26,900 bases of DNA, from assembly GCA_016206235.1 (NCBI GenBank), contig JACQRZ010000052.1:1-26900 (forward strand). Reading direction: 5' to 3'. The notes below the pieces were generated by a model, which saw only the letters and a program-made list of their open reading frames with translations, was not told where the DNA came from and did not search any database. Made by a program: the position numbers and the translations under genes. Source of the stretch: Candidatus Uhrbacteria bacterium (GTDB lineage: Bacteria; Patescibacteriota; Patescibacteriia; JACQRZ01). Each line of letters opens with the position of its first letter. Position 1 is the first letter of the stretch. Positions 13,572-21,580 of the stretch are shown piece by piece.

Positions 13572-16373
13572 ATGGTTACAATGATACGAAAAGCTCTGCC
13601 TGTCGTGGGTATGCTGGCTTTTTTTCTTTTTGCGCCAGTTGCATTGGCATCTGAAGCAATGCCAGGAAGCTTCACTACCGAGGCTACGTGCAGCGCAGCG
13701 CAATTTAAGTGGTGCAAAACATCGTCTGGCGGTGGGTGGTGTACCCAAACGTCAAGTTCGTGCCCTCTAATCTGTCAATCTGGTCAGATGAGTTGTTGGG
13801 ATAATGGCAAGGAGTACTGCCATACCGGCACCACCTGTCCTATGAATTGTGGTTCAGGAATGATTAAATGTACTGAAAACGGCGGTGATTACTGCTATAA
13901 CGGCACAACATGTCCCGCGGCTTGTACCGAAGGCCAGATGAAGTGTTGGGATAGTTCCGGCAAGCAATTTTGTCATACTGGAACTTCGTGTCCCATGAGT
14001 TGTGGATCTGGCATGATGAAATGTAAGAGCGAGTCAGGCAGTGAATACTGCGCAACATCATGTCCCATGAATTGTACTTCTGGTCAAATACGATGCTGGG
14101 ATAATGGAAAAGAATATTGCCATACTGGCACCTCGTGTCCCATGAGTTGTGGCACGGGAATGATTAAATGTACTGAAAATGGAGCAGATTATTGTTATAG
14201 CGGCACGACGTGTCCAGCAAGTTGTGCCACAGGCCAGATGAAGTGTTGGGATAGTAGCGGTAAACAGTATTGCCACACTGGCACGAGCTGTCCTTCACAA
14301 GAGCAGAACGATCCCTATAAACACAAAACAAAGGAAGCATGTGAGACCGCAAGCCATAGGTGGTGTAAGGGATATACCGAAACAAGTTCATATTGTACGT
14401 ATAAAACAACCACGTGTCCGGCAAATGATGAGTCTACCTGTACGGAACAAAAGGGCAAGTGGTGCCAGCCAAGTAGCGGAAGTATGAGTGGCTGGTGCAC
14501 GTGGGGCGGATCATGTGGTGACACAACAACGTGGTCATGGCCTGATACTGAGAGTGCTTGTACGAAGTACAAAGGCGTATGGTGTCCGAATTATGAAGGC
14601 ATGATGAAGTGTAAAATGGCAGGCGAGTCATGCTCAATGAGCTCGTATTGCTGGACAAAGATGGAAAATAACTACTGCCCGCCGATGCCTTCAACGCAAG
14701 ATACCTGTACAAAAAACAGTCTTTATTGGTGTGAATGGAAGTCAGCATCAGGAACATCATCGTATTCCTGCCAGATGAATCCATGCACAAAATCGGAATG
14801 TGCCGCAAAAGGAAAGTATTGGTGTGAATCAGAGTCGAGTTCCATGACATCCGGATGGTGCAGTGAGAGAAAATGTTATAAGACGCCACCTGCCGGTTCG
14901 ATGACCTGTCCTGATGGAGAGAATTTTTATAAAACAAGGTATACCGAGTGTCCTGCAGTAACCACTGAGCAAAAAACAATGACCTGTCCTGATGGCAAGG
15001 TTGTTCCTGTGGGCACCACATGTCCAACACCGGTAAAGATTAAAACCTGTTCAGATGGAAGTACTGTTGGTGAAGGCGAGACATGTCCAGTCAAAGAAGA
15101 TAAGAAATTTACCAAAGAAGACGAAAAGAAAGTAGAAAAGATGAAAAATGAGCATCTTGAGAAATTAAAATCGCTTGAAACATTTTTTATTAATGCTAAA
15201 GATGAAAGTGCTGTATCAAAGATAGAAACCATCCGAGCAGGATTACAGGCGATTGTCATGGATGTGACTGCCTGGGATGTGCTTGATCTTGCACAAGGAA
15301 GTATTACGACCCTGAATTATCTCAAAGAAGATATTCTGAAAGAAAAGAAGGTAAAGAATGATGTCGTTCGTGACGAAGAGACGCAACAAAAAGCACTTTC
15401 TGAACTCAAGAAACATACGCGCGAGTTGCTTGTTCATGTGAATCGCGCACAACAACTTATCGACCGTGCAAAGACAAAAAAACTGAGCATTCCTGAAAAT
15501 CTTGAGAAAACTCTTCAAGATGTAAAGACATCTATTACTACACTCCTAAAAGCCACGGATTACGATGACGCATCTGCTCTCAAAGATGAGCTTGCAGTGC
15601 TCCTGGATGATATTGAGCCCTATCGCTCATACCTTGAGTCATTGCCCGTTCTTCCCCTTATTTTACCCCAGATTGAACGACGTGTTCGAGGTGCAGAACT
15701 TCGCATAAAGAGCGCGACAACCATTGCAACTCGTGTGCAGTATCCTGAGATTGCCAAAGAGATGAAAACCGTTTTAGAGAGCGTGAAAAATGATATAGCT
15801 CGCCTCAAAACAGCCGATATTGGAGAGGTAGAAGTTGATGATTTTATCGAAAATCAGATTTACGAGCCATTGATGGCTATCTACGATAACGCCGACGATC
15901 TTAATCTCCTCTTAGGCGTAAAGACATTTACCATCGGAGCAACGCAAAAGGCCGCAACCTATACCACGCGATTAAAGAGCGCTAAAACAAAGAAATCGCT
16001 TGGAGATGTTAAGACCAAAGAATTAACAGATATTAATGTGGTTTTAAAGAGCAAGATTGATGAGCTGAAAAAACTGAGCGCTACTCCTCTTAAGGGCGAT
16101 ACGTTCAAAAAAGCATTTGAGTTGATCGACGCGATCACTGATATGACAACACGAGCTGATGAGACGCTGAAAATTAAGCGAGAGTCGCTCTTTAAGAGCG
16201 AAGCAAATAGTTTCCGCAAACTTCTTGACAAGGAAAAGAAACTTGATTTTGAGAGTTTCGATGAAGAGGCAGAAGGAACCGATGAGACAGCCTATTTTTT
16301 CAGACGGAACTTTTATGATCGAGTATTAGCTATTCAGAAACCCTTGAATCGCACGCTTGTAACGGCACAATAA
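13572..16373 (+). CDS. Exported cysteine-repeat protein with helical C-terminal half
   Basis: 933 aa. An N-terminal signal peptide (positive MIRK, then PVVGMLAFFLFAPVALAS) predicts export; ATG 13581 is an alternative start. Residues 64-239 are seven 24-26 residue cysteine repeats (CPxxCxxGxxKC..x..G..YCxTGTxCP type). Residues about 240-440 carry looser repeats built on K-W-C and GWC. Residues about 444-505 hold TCPDG-V-x-G-TCP repeats. From about 507 to the end the protein is charged, lysine/glutamate-rich and probably helical or coiled-coil, almost without cysteine. No anchor or sorting motif is seen. This looks like a surface or secreted adhesin-like or structural protein stabilised by disulfides. 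No exact family recognised. Nearby DsbA and VKOR genes could supply oxidative folding. Confidence 0.85.
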   Translation: MVTMIRKALPVVGMLAFFLFAPVALASEAMPGSFTTEATCSAAQFKWCKTSSGGGWCTQTSSSCPLICQSGQMSCWDNGKEYCHTGTTCPMNCGSGMIKCTENGGDYCYNGTTCPAACTEGQMKCWDSSGKQFCHTGTSCPMSCGSGMMKCKSESGSEYCATSCPMNCTSGQIRCWDNGKEYCHTGTSCPMSCGTGMIKCTENGADYCYSGTTCPASCATGQMKCWDSSGKQYCHTGTSCPSQEQNDPYKHKTKEACETASHRWCKGYTETSSYCTYKTTTCPANDESTCTEQKGKWCQPSSGSMSGWCTWGGSCGDTTTWSWPDTESACTKYKGVWCPNYEGMMKCKMAGESCSMSSYCWTKMENNYCPPMPSTQDTCTKNSLYWCEWKSASGTSSYSCQMNPCTKSECAAKGKYWCESESSSMTSGWCSERKCYKTPPAGSMTCPDGENFYKTRYTECPAVTTEQKTMTCPDGKVVPVGTTCPTPVKIKTCSDGSTVGEGETCPVKEDKKFTKEDEKKVEKMKNEHLEKLKSLETFFINAKDESAVSKIETIRAGLQAIVMDVTAWDVLDLAQGSITTLNYLKEDILKEKKVKNDVVRDEETQQKALSELKKHTRELLVHVNRAQQLIDRAKTKKLSIPENLEKTLQDVKTSITTLLKATDYDDASALKDELAVLLDDIEPYRSYLESLPVLPLILPQIERRVRGAELRIKSATTIATRVQYPEIAKEMKTVLESVKNDIARLKTADIGEVEVDDFIENQIYEPLMAIYDNADDLNLLLGVKTFTIGATQKAATYTTRLKSAKTKKSLGDVKTKELTDINVVLKSKIDELKKLSATPLKGDTFKKAFELIDAITDMTTRADETLKIKRESLFKSEANSFRKLLDKEKKLDFESFDEEAEGTDETAYFFRRNFYDRVLAIQKPLNRTLVTAQ
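13761..14288 (+). repeat. Seven cysteine repeats with a three-unit higher-order duplication
   Basis: Units R1-R7 are 25, 25, 26, 24, 25, 25 and 26 residues. R1 resembles R5 (CWDNGKEYCHTGT), R2 resembles R6 (GMIKCTENG), and R3 resembles R7 (CWDSSGKQ-F/Y-CHTGTS). The block R1-R3 therefore appears duplicated as R5-R7, with R4 as linker. The unit contains four cysteines. Confidence 0.85.
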
Positions 16374-16391
16374 AAAGGGCGAAAAAAAGCA

Positions 16392-16419
16392 AAAGAGGGC
16401 GCACTAACGCGCCCTCTTT
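16392..16419. terminator. Terminator after the cysteine-repeat protein
   Basis: A perfect 11-bp stem AAAGAGGGCGC (16392-16402) / GCGCCCTCTTT (16409-16419) with loop ACTAAC. The U-tract on the plus strand is only TTT; A-runs on the left side would give a better U-tract on the minus strand. Confidence 0.7.
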
Positions 16420-16482
16420 ACGTACAGAGAATACGTGTGGATAAGATAGAAAATGGCGCGTAAATGAACGCTCTTCTCTTGT

Positions 16483-16511
16483 TTGCTAACCATACTCGCG
16501 AATGATACACT
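16483..16511 (+). promoter_or_regulatory. Promoter of the Com-like gene
   Basis: TTGCTA (16483-16488), 17-bp spacer, TACACT (16506-16511), preceded by TGA to form the extended -10 TGATACACT. This is the same motif type as at 12776, 13519 and 25977. Confidence 0.45.
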
Positions 16512-16541
16512 GACTATACATGAGTGACTAAGATCACCGCG

Positions 16542-16736
16542 ATGAACGTAACCTACAACGAATATCGATGCTCGAATTGCCAGAAGTTGCTGTTCAAAGG
16601 CATGTTGCTTGAGAGTGAGATTGAGATCAAGTGCAAGCGGTGTCATGAGTTTACAACAGTGAAAGCCTCCAAGTTAATGCCTTTTGTGTGCGGCAAAAAA
16701 GTTTGTCGCAATAGAATTCCACTGAACACCACATAG
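16542..16736 (+). CDS. Small Com-like zinc-finger protein
   Basis: 64 aa from ATG 16542; a GTG at 16524 would add six residues. It matches the pattern of the phage Mu Com family: YRCSNCQKLLFKGMLLES then IEIKCKRCHEF, with the zinc ligands C10, C13, C31 and C34. Com of phage Mu is an RNA-binding translational activator of the mom gene; related small zinc fingers occur outside phages with unknown roles. Two further cysteines (VCGKKVC) near the C-terminus are unusual. It has its own promoter and terminator, so it is probably monocistronic. No DNA-modification gene is next to it, so a Com-like regulatory role is unproven. Confidence 0.7.
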   Translation: MNVTYNEYRCSNCQKLLFKGMLLESEIEIKCKRCHEFTTVKASKLMPFVCGKKVCRNRIPLNTT

Positions 16737-16770
16737 CCTTGGATAACGTCAATTCGATAACACCGCACAA

Positions 16771-16798
16771 TTCACCAGAAGATGGTGAACATTTTTTT
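16771..16798 (+). terminator. Terminator after the Com-like gene
   Basis: The 7-bp stem TTCACCA (16771-16777) / TGGTGAA (16783-16789), loop GAAGA, is followed by CA and seven T. It separates the Com-like gene from nrdD. Confidence 0.8.
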
Positions 16799-16833
16799 CT
16801 TTACTTTTTTTTTATTCTTAATTATTGATCCCT

Positions 16834-18972
16834 ATGCCAACACCCGTTGTCATTAAACGCGATGGTTCAAAGGTCGTGTTTGATAAAGACCGTATTTATA
16901 GCGCTCTTGTAAAGGCTTGCGAGGCAACAAACGAGTTTCCTCTTGCTGATGTTCGAAAAATTTCCGCAGGAGTAAGCCACTATATTGCAAAGTCAAAAAA
17001 GTTCCAAAACGAGATTTCCATTGAAGACATACAAGATATCGTCGAATTTGCGTTGCTTAATGCCGGACATTACAAAACCGCGCGCTCTTATATCGTGTAT
17101 CGAGAAAAACACGCTCAGATTCGTGCCGTAAACAGCGTTGTTGTTGATGTCGCAAAAACCATGGATGAGTATTTGCGCCAGTCGGATTGGCGCGTGAACG
17201 AGAATGCAAATCAGGGCTATTCACTTGGTGGAATGATACTCAACACTTCTGGCAAGCTCGTTGCCAATTATTGGCTCAACTACGTGTATTCCAAAGAAAT
17301 AAGCGATGCGCATCGCGAAGGAGATTTTCATATCCATGATCTCAGCATGTTTTCTGGCTACTGCGCTGGTTGGAGCATACGGCAACTTCTTGAAGAAGGC
17401 TTGAACGGTGTTCCCGGCAAAGTCTCATCAGCACCGCCGAAGCACTTGGAAACAGCCGTCGCGCAGATGGTGAATTTTTTAGGAACGCTGCAAAATGAAT
17501 GGGCTGGCGCTCAAGCCTTTTCATCGTTTGATACGTACCTCGCACCGTTTATCAAGAAGGACGTTATGGAGTACAAGCAGGTAAAGCAGTGCGTTCAGCA
17601 GTTTGTTTTTAATCTCAATGTCCCATCACGGTGGGGTACGCAGACCCCGTTTACCAATATTACGCTCGACTGGGTGTGTCCAACCGATATGCGCGACAAA
17701 CGGCCTATAATCGGAGGCGTTGAGCAGTCGTTTACATATGGCGAGTGCCAAAAAGAGATGGATTTAATGAATAAAGTCTTTCTAGAGGTTATGAATGAAG
17801 GGGATTACAATGGCAGAATTTTTACCTTTCCTATTCCAACGTATAACATCACGAAGGATTTTGACTGGGAAAATGAAAATGTGCAGTTGCTTTTTGAGAT
17901 GACTGCGAAATATGGGATTCCGTACTTCCAAAACTTCATCAATTCCGATCTTAATCCTTCAGACGTACGCAGTATGTGCTGCCGGCTGCAACTTGATTTG
18001 CGCGAGTTACGCGTGCGTGGCGGAGGGTTGTTTGGCTCTGCGGAAATGACTGGAAGCGTTGGCGTTGTTACCATTAATATGCCGCGTATCGCGTATCTCT
18101 CAAAAACAAAAGAGGAATTTTGGAAGCGGCTTGGAACGTTGATGGATTTGGCAAAGGAATCGCTCGAGATGAAACGGAAAGTCGTTGAGAAAAACATTGA
18201 GCAAGGATTGTTGCCATTCACGAAGCGATACCTTGGGACCTTAAATAACCATTTTTCCACCATTGGTTTGAATGGTACCAATGAAGCATGTCTTAATTTT
18301 TTGGGCGAAGATATTTCAACACCTGCCGGCAAAATGTTTGCGCTTGAGATGTTGGATTTTATGCGCAAAAAACTCGTTGACTACCAGGAAGAAACAGGGC
18401 ATCTTTTTAATCTCGAGGCAACGCCTGCTGAAGGAGTTGCATTTCGTCTGCCAAAAGAAGATCAGATGCGATTCCCTGGCATTATCCAAGCTGGCATCCC
18501 CGAAGCCCCGTATTATACGAATTCAACGCATCTACCAGTATGCTATACGGATGATCCTTTGGCAGCGCTTGATCATCAAGATGAGCTGCAAACGCGCTAT
18601 ACCGGCGGCACCGTTCTTCATCTCTTTTTAGGAGAGCGAGTGAAGGATTGGAAAACGTGTCGCGAATTTGTGAAGAAAGTTGCAGAAAACTATCGTTTGC
18701 CGTACTTCACCGTTACTCCTACATTTAGCATTTGTCCGTCACACGGATATATTCAGGGGGAGAATTTTGAGTGTGGAACGTGTGGCAAACCGTGCGAAGT
18801 ATGGTCGCGCATTGTCGGGTACTACCGTCCCGTTGATCAATGGCATAAAGGCAAGCAAAGCGAATATAAAGATCGCTTAGAATATATAGTTGAAAAAGGA
18901 TATGGTATTCGCAAAGATTCTCAAGAGAGCATAAGTGAAAAGTGTCCTGTAACCGTTCAGATAGAAGCGTAA
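16834..18972 (+). CDS. nrdD: Anaerobic (class III) ribonucleoside-triphosphate reductase
   Basis: 712 aa from ATG 16834; a TTG at 16825 is in frame but weaker. The enzyme reduces ribonucleotides to deoxyribonucleotides without oxygen, using a glycyl radical. An N-terminal ATP-cone (VIKRDGSKVVFDKDRI...ARSYIVYREKHAQIR) provides allosteric control of activity. The active-site region reads SMCCRLQLDLREL with C382/C383. The C-terminal zinc-binding cysteines (ICPSHGY, CGTCGKPC) precede the glycyl-radical loop SRIVGYYRPVDQW, with Gly662 the expected radical site. Its activase gene follows 11 bp downstream. A class III enzyme implies growth under anoxic conditions. No NrdR box was recognised in the short upstream gap. 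Confidence 0.95.
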   Translation: MPTPVVIKRDGSKVVFDKDRIYSALVKACEATNEFPLADVRKISAGVSHYIAKSKKFQNEISIEDIQDIVEFALLNAGHYKTARSYIVYREKHAQIRAVNSVVVDVAKTMDEYLRQSDWRVNENANQGYSLGGMILNTSGKLVANYWLNYVYSKEISDAHREGDFHIHDLSMFSGYCAGWSIRQLLEEGLNGVPGKVSSAPPKHLETAVAQMVNFLGTLQNEWAGAQAFSSFDTYLAPFIKKDVMEYKQVKQCVQQFVFNLNVPSRWGTQTPFTNITLDWVCPTDMRDKRPIIGGVEQSFTYGECQKEMDLMNKVFLEVMNEGDYNGRIFTFPIPTYNITKDFDWENENVQLLFEMTAKYGIPYFQNFINSDLNPSDVRSMCCRLQLDLRELRVRGGGLFGSAEMTGSVGVVTINMPRIAYLSKTKEEFWKRLGTLMDLAKESLEMKRKVVEKNIEQGLLPFTKRYLGTLNNHFSTIGLNGTNEACLNFLGEDISTPAGKMFALEMLDFMRKKLVDYQEETGHLFNLEATPAEGVAFRLPKEDQMRFPGIIQAGIPEAPYYTNSTHLPVCYTDDPLAALDHQDELQTRYTGGTVLHLFLGERVKDWKTCREFVKKVAENYRLPYFTVTPTFSICPSHGYIQGENFECGTCGKPCEVWSRIVGYYRPVDQWHKGKQSEYKDRLEYIVEKGYGIRKDSQESISEKCPVTVQIEA

Positions 18973-18983
18973 TCTCTAACAAG

Positions 18984-19673
18984 ATGAAAATCGGAGGATT
19001 CCAAAAACTAAGTTTAATCGATTTTCCTGATCATATCTGCTCCATTGTATTTACAGGCGGATGTCTTTTTCGATGTTCCTACTGCCACAATCCCGACCTT
19101 ATTCCATTTCCAAAGCAGTCAACAGTTTCACAAGACGAGGTTCTTGATTATCTAAAAAAGCACGCCACTATTATTGGCGGCGTGTGTATTACCGGCGGCG
19201 AACCAACGATGCAGAGCGATCTGAAAGAGTTTATTCAAAAAGTGAAGAAACATGGCTTTGATGTGAAGCTCGATACCAATGGTATTCAGCCGCACACTAT
19301 AGAGCATCTCTTAGAGGAGAATCTGCTTGATTATATAGCAATGGACTTGAAAGCTCCATGGTCAAAATACCTTCAGGTAATAAAATTTGGAAATGAGAAA
19401 ACAATAGCAAATGTGCGTGAGACATTCTGCATCATCCAAGAATCTGGAGTGCCGCATGAATTTCGCACAACCATTTTTCCTGGAGTTCATACTGTAACTG
19501 ATTTCGAGGAAATGGTCAGCTATCTGAAGGAAGGCGAAAAATATTATATCCAAAATACCAGTTTTAGAAGAACACTTGATCCTTTACTTCCTCGAGAGAT
19601 TGGTTTTTCTGCACCAGCGCTCACAGAACGTCTCCGTGAAAGATTTCCTATGCTTTGTATTCAAGAACGTTAA
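18984..19673 (+). CDS. nrdG: Radical-SAM activating enzyme for NrdD
   Basis: 229 aa from ATG 18984. The radical-SAM motif C27-x3-C31-x2-C34 (GGCLFRCSYCHNP) binds the 4Fe-4S cluster that cleaves S-adenosylmethionine, generating the glycyl radical on NrdD. The N-terminal KIGGFQKLSLIDFPDHICSI and the later CITGGEPTMQSDL (SAM-binding GGE) place it in the longer PflA-like form of the anaerobic ribonucleotide-reductase activase rather than the short E. coli NrdG form. It begins 11 bp after nrdD, so the two are co-transcribed. Confidence 0.92.
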   Translation: MKIGGFQKLSLIDFPDHICSIVFTGGCLFRCSYCHNPDLIPFPKQSTVSQDEVLDYLKKHATIIGGVCITGGEPTMQSDLKEFIQKVKKHGFDVKLDTNGIQPHTIEHLLEENLLDYIAMDLKAPWSKYLQVIKFGNEKTIANVRETFCIIQESGVPHEFRTTIFPGVHTVTDFEEMVSYLKEGEKYYIQNTSFRRTLDPLLPREIGFSAPALTERLRERFPMLCIQER

Positions 19674-19691
19674 CTCATTTGTTATTAAAGA

Positions 19692-20117
19692 ATGAATATT
19701 ATGAATGATTCTTCATTCGTACAATTAATGTTACGTATAGCTGTTGCGGGTGAATTTATCGGTCATGGGGTATTTGCCATTCAAGGCAAGAAAGCATGGC
19801 TCGGCTGGATCGAACAGCTTCTTGGAGTTGATGCGACGACAGCGGTTCAGCTCCTCTTCCTTATCGGTCTTATGGATCTTGTTGTTGCGTGTATCGTTTT
19901 AGTCAAGCCGATACGAGCGGTGTATCTTTGGGCAGCTATCTGGGGATTTTGGACCGCACTTATTCGTATGGTGGTCGGTGAGCCGGTGTGGGATTTTATC
20001 GAGCGCTGGACAAATTGGGGCGCTCCACTTGCGTTACTGCTTCTTGCAGGATGGGGAACTTCGCCGCGCGAGTGGTTTGCCCCAATTTCACCGAGTGCGA
20101 TCAAGGCTCGGTCTTGA
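19692..20117 (+). CDS. DoxX-like four-helix membrane protein
   Basis: 141 aa with about four hydrophobic helices: FVQLMLRIAVAGEFIGHGVF, AVQLLFLIGLMDLVVACIVL, AVYLWAAIWGFWTALIRMVV and GAPLALLLLAGWG. The size and the early R..A..EF.GHG motif fit the DoxX/DUF417-like membrane families, some of which are linked to redox or thiol metabolism. The next genes are a DsbA and a VKOR, which supports a redox association, although a separate promoter for those overlaps the end of this gene. Function not established. Confidence 0.65.
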   Translation: MNIMNDSSFVQLMLRIAVAGEFIGHGVFAIQGKKAWLGWIEQLLGVDATTAVQLLFLIGLMDLVVACIVLVKPIRAVYLWAAIWGFWTALIRMVVGEPVWDFIERWTNWGAPLALLLLAGWGTSPREWFAPISPSAIKARS

Positions 20118-20142
20118 TTTTTCAGCGAATTCATGGCATACT
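20114..20142 (+). promoter_or_regulatory. Promoter of the dsbA-vkor pair
   Basis: TTGATT (20114-20119), 17-bp spacer, CATACT (20137-20142) preceded by TGG, an extended -10. It overlaps the stop codon of the DoxX-like gene. Confidence 0.5.
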
Positions 20143-20172
20143 CTTTAGTACTAACGAGTAGAAGTATGCACT

Positions 20173-20859
20173 ATGAGTTCAACAAAAAAAGAAAAACAAT
20201 CAAATGAGCGAACGGCACAGCGAGTGCTTCTTTGGACATGTATTATTGTCGTGCTGGGTGGTATTGTATGGGCAGCTGTAAGCTCAACGAAAAAGAGTGG
20301 AGAGTCCAGTGAAAAGCGTTCAATTGATACGTCACGAGTGGATGAAAAAGACTGGATGAAGGGGAACAGAGATGCAAAACTGACGCTTGTTGAATATAGC
20401 GATTTCCAGTGTCCCGCATGTGCTGCATACCATCCTGTTGTAAGGAAGGTCGCCTATGAAATGGGTGGACGCGTGAAAATCGTGTATCGTCATTATCCGC
20501 TCAAAAGCACTCATAAAAATGCAGAATCTGCATCACGGGCAGCTGAAGCAGCAGGCGTTCAGGGAAAGTTTTGGGAAATGCACGACATGCTTTTTGAAAA
20601 ACAATCTGAATGGTCGCCGCTTGGCGATCCAAAACCAACATTTGACGAGTATGCAAAATCGCTTCAGCTGAATGTTGAGAAGTTCTCTCAAGATATGGCA
20701 TCGTCTCAAGTCCAAGCAAAGATCGATTCAGATGTGAAGAGTGCGGATAAGGCGAGTGTAAATGCAACACCAACCTTTTTTCTCAATGGTAAAAAACTCG
20801 ACCAACCGCAGGGGTATGACGGCTTGAAAAATAGTATCAATGAGGCAAGCGGGGAGTAG
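20173..20859 (+). CDS. Membrane-anchored DsbA-family thiol oxidoreductase
   Basis: 228 aa. A lysine-rich N-terminus is followed by one membrane helix (about residues 18-36), leaving the catalytic domain outside. The active site is C80-P-A-C83 in LTLVEYSDFQCPACAAYHPV, and the cis-proline loop is VNATPTFFLNG. It is a DsbA/BdbD-type oxidase that introduces disulfides into exported proteins, and is itself reoxidised by a quinone-linked partner. That partner, a VKOR, begins 3 bp downstream. Unlike the protein at 12815 it keeps both catalytic cysteines. The exported 933-aa cysteine-repeat protein is an obvious potential substrate. Confidence 0.9.
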   Translation: MSSTKKEKQSNERTAQRVLLWTCIIVVLGGIVWAAVSSTKKSGESSEKRSIDTSRVDEKDWMKGNRDAKLTLVEYSDFQCPACAAYHPVVRKVAYEMGGRVKIVYRHYPLKSTHKNAESASRAAEAAGVQGKFWEMHDMLFEKQSEWSPLGDPKPTFDEYAKSLQLNVEKFSQDMASSQVQAKIDSDVKSADKASVNATPTFFLNGKKLDQPQGYDGLKNSINEASGE

Positions 20860-20862
20860 CAT

Positions 20863-21297
20863 ATGAATTACGTGCCAATCTTGAGCCTTATTGTGAGCAT
20901 TATCGGCTTTGGTGATGCAGCATATTTAGTAGCGCACCATTACCTCAGTACGCCATTGCCGTGTACGATTTTTCAAGGATGCGATGTCGTAACGCGTAGC
21001 CCCTACTCTACGATTGGTCCAATATCCGTTGCGCTTCTTGGCGCATTGTATTATCTCGCGCTGTGCATCCTTTTGGTTGCATATATTGATACCAAGAAGA
21101 CATCGCTTGCGCTTCTTGCGGCACGACTCACGCCTCTTGGATTTTGTGCATCGCTTTGGTTTATCTTTGTGCAAGCCGTTTTATTGAAGGCATGGTGTCT
21201 TTACTGCATTGTGTCGGCAACAACATCAACATTACTTTTCGTCTTAGGGATGATAACTCTGTTGTTTCACTCGAGCTCCAAAAAAGGATCCCAGTAA
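20863..21297 (+). CDS. VKOR-family quinone-linked disulfide generator
   Basis: 144 aa, four to five membrane helices. It has the redox motif WCLYC (C112, C115), the loop cysteines C34 and C40 (PLPCTIFQGCDVVTRSPYS) and the conserved Ser/Gly region of bacterial vitamin K epoxide reductase homologues. In bacteria that lack DsbB these enzymes pass electrons from DsbA to quinones. The gene begins 3 bp after the dsbA stop, so the two form an oxidative-folding operon. The length is that of a stand-alone VKOR without a fused thioredoxin domain. Confidence 0.92.
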   Translation: MNYVPILSLIVSIIGFGDAAYLVAHHYLSTPLPCTIFQGCDVVTRSPYSTIGPISVALLGALYYLALCILLVAYIDTKKTSLALLAARLTPLGFCASLWFIFVQAVLLKAWCLYCIVSATTSTLLFVLGMITLLFHSSSKKGSQ

Positions 21298-21304
21298 TTA
21301 ATTG

Positions 21305-21559
21305 CTATTCCTTTAAACGATGAATGTTTTTTGAATGCTTCTCGGATTTTTCCAGTTGCTCCAAAAGACGATTTTTTGATGTACCATAAAACGTAACGTA
21401 ATCAGGGTCCACGTTACCGACTTTCATACCAGACAAGTAAGAGGTCAATCCTCTGATTATCGACGAGTATGAAAAGAGAGGTCTTACAAAAAAATCATCC
21501 TCCGGATGATTTTTAAGTTCTCGATTGTAAGTTTTCAGTTGTAGGTTGTAATTAAAACT
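21305..21559 (-). pseudogene. Possible remnant of a minus-strand coding sequence
   Basis: An open frame of 84 codons without a usable ATG at its front ends TAG at 21305-21307. Its inner part reads like real protein (NHPEDDFFVRPLFSYSSIIR, SGMKVGNVDPDYVTFYGTSK, then a charged helix ending in HRLKE). It lies directly downstream of dinB on the same strand and could be the C-terminus of a lost operon member. The first third overlaps the 7-bp repeat tract and the hairpin at 21490, so only about 21305-21520 is persuasive. Apart from this frame the 280-bp gap holds only those two features. Confidence 0.35.
21490..21514. terminator. Bidirectional terminator-like hairpin between convergent genes
   Basis: AAAAATCATCC (21490-21500), loop TCC, GGATGATTTTT (21504-21514): a perfect 11-bp stem with A/T-runs at both ends. 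It sits between the convergent VKOR and dinB genes, so it could stop transcription from both sides. The minus-strand remnant frame also reads through it. Confidence 0.55.
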
Positions 21560-21580
21560 TTAAACTTACAACTTACTACT
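21511..21580. repeat. Degenerate 7-bp repeat tract, ten units
   Basis: Read in sevens: TTTTAAG, TTCTCGA, TTGTAAG, TTTTCAG, TTGTAGG, TTGTAAT, TAAAACT, TTAAACT, TACAACT, TACTACT. The first six share a T-T-N-T pattern and the last four end in ACT, roughly the inverse complement. The tract abuts the dinB stop codon. Confidence 0.6.

Noticed and set aside
13761..14288. Regular repeats resembling a CRISPR array
   Set aside because: The repeats are in frame, encode cysteine units of 24-26 residues and have no unrelated spacers.
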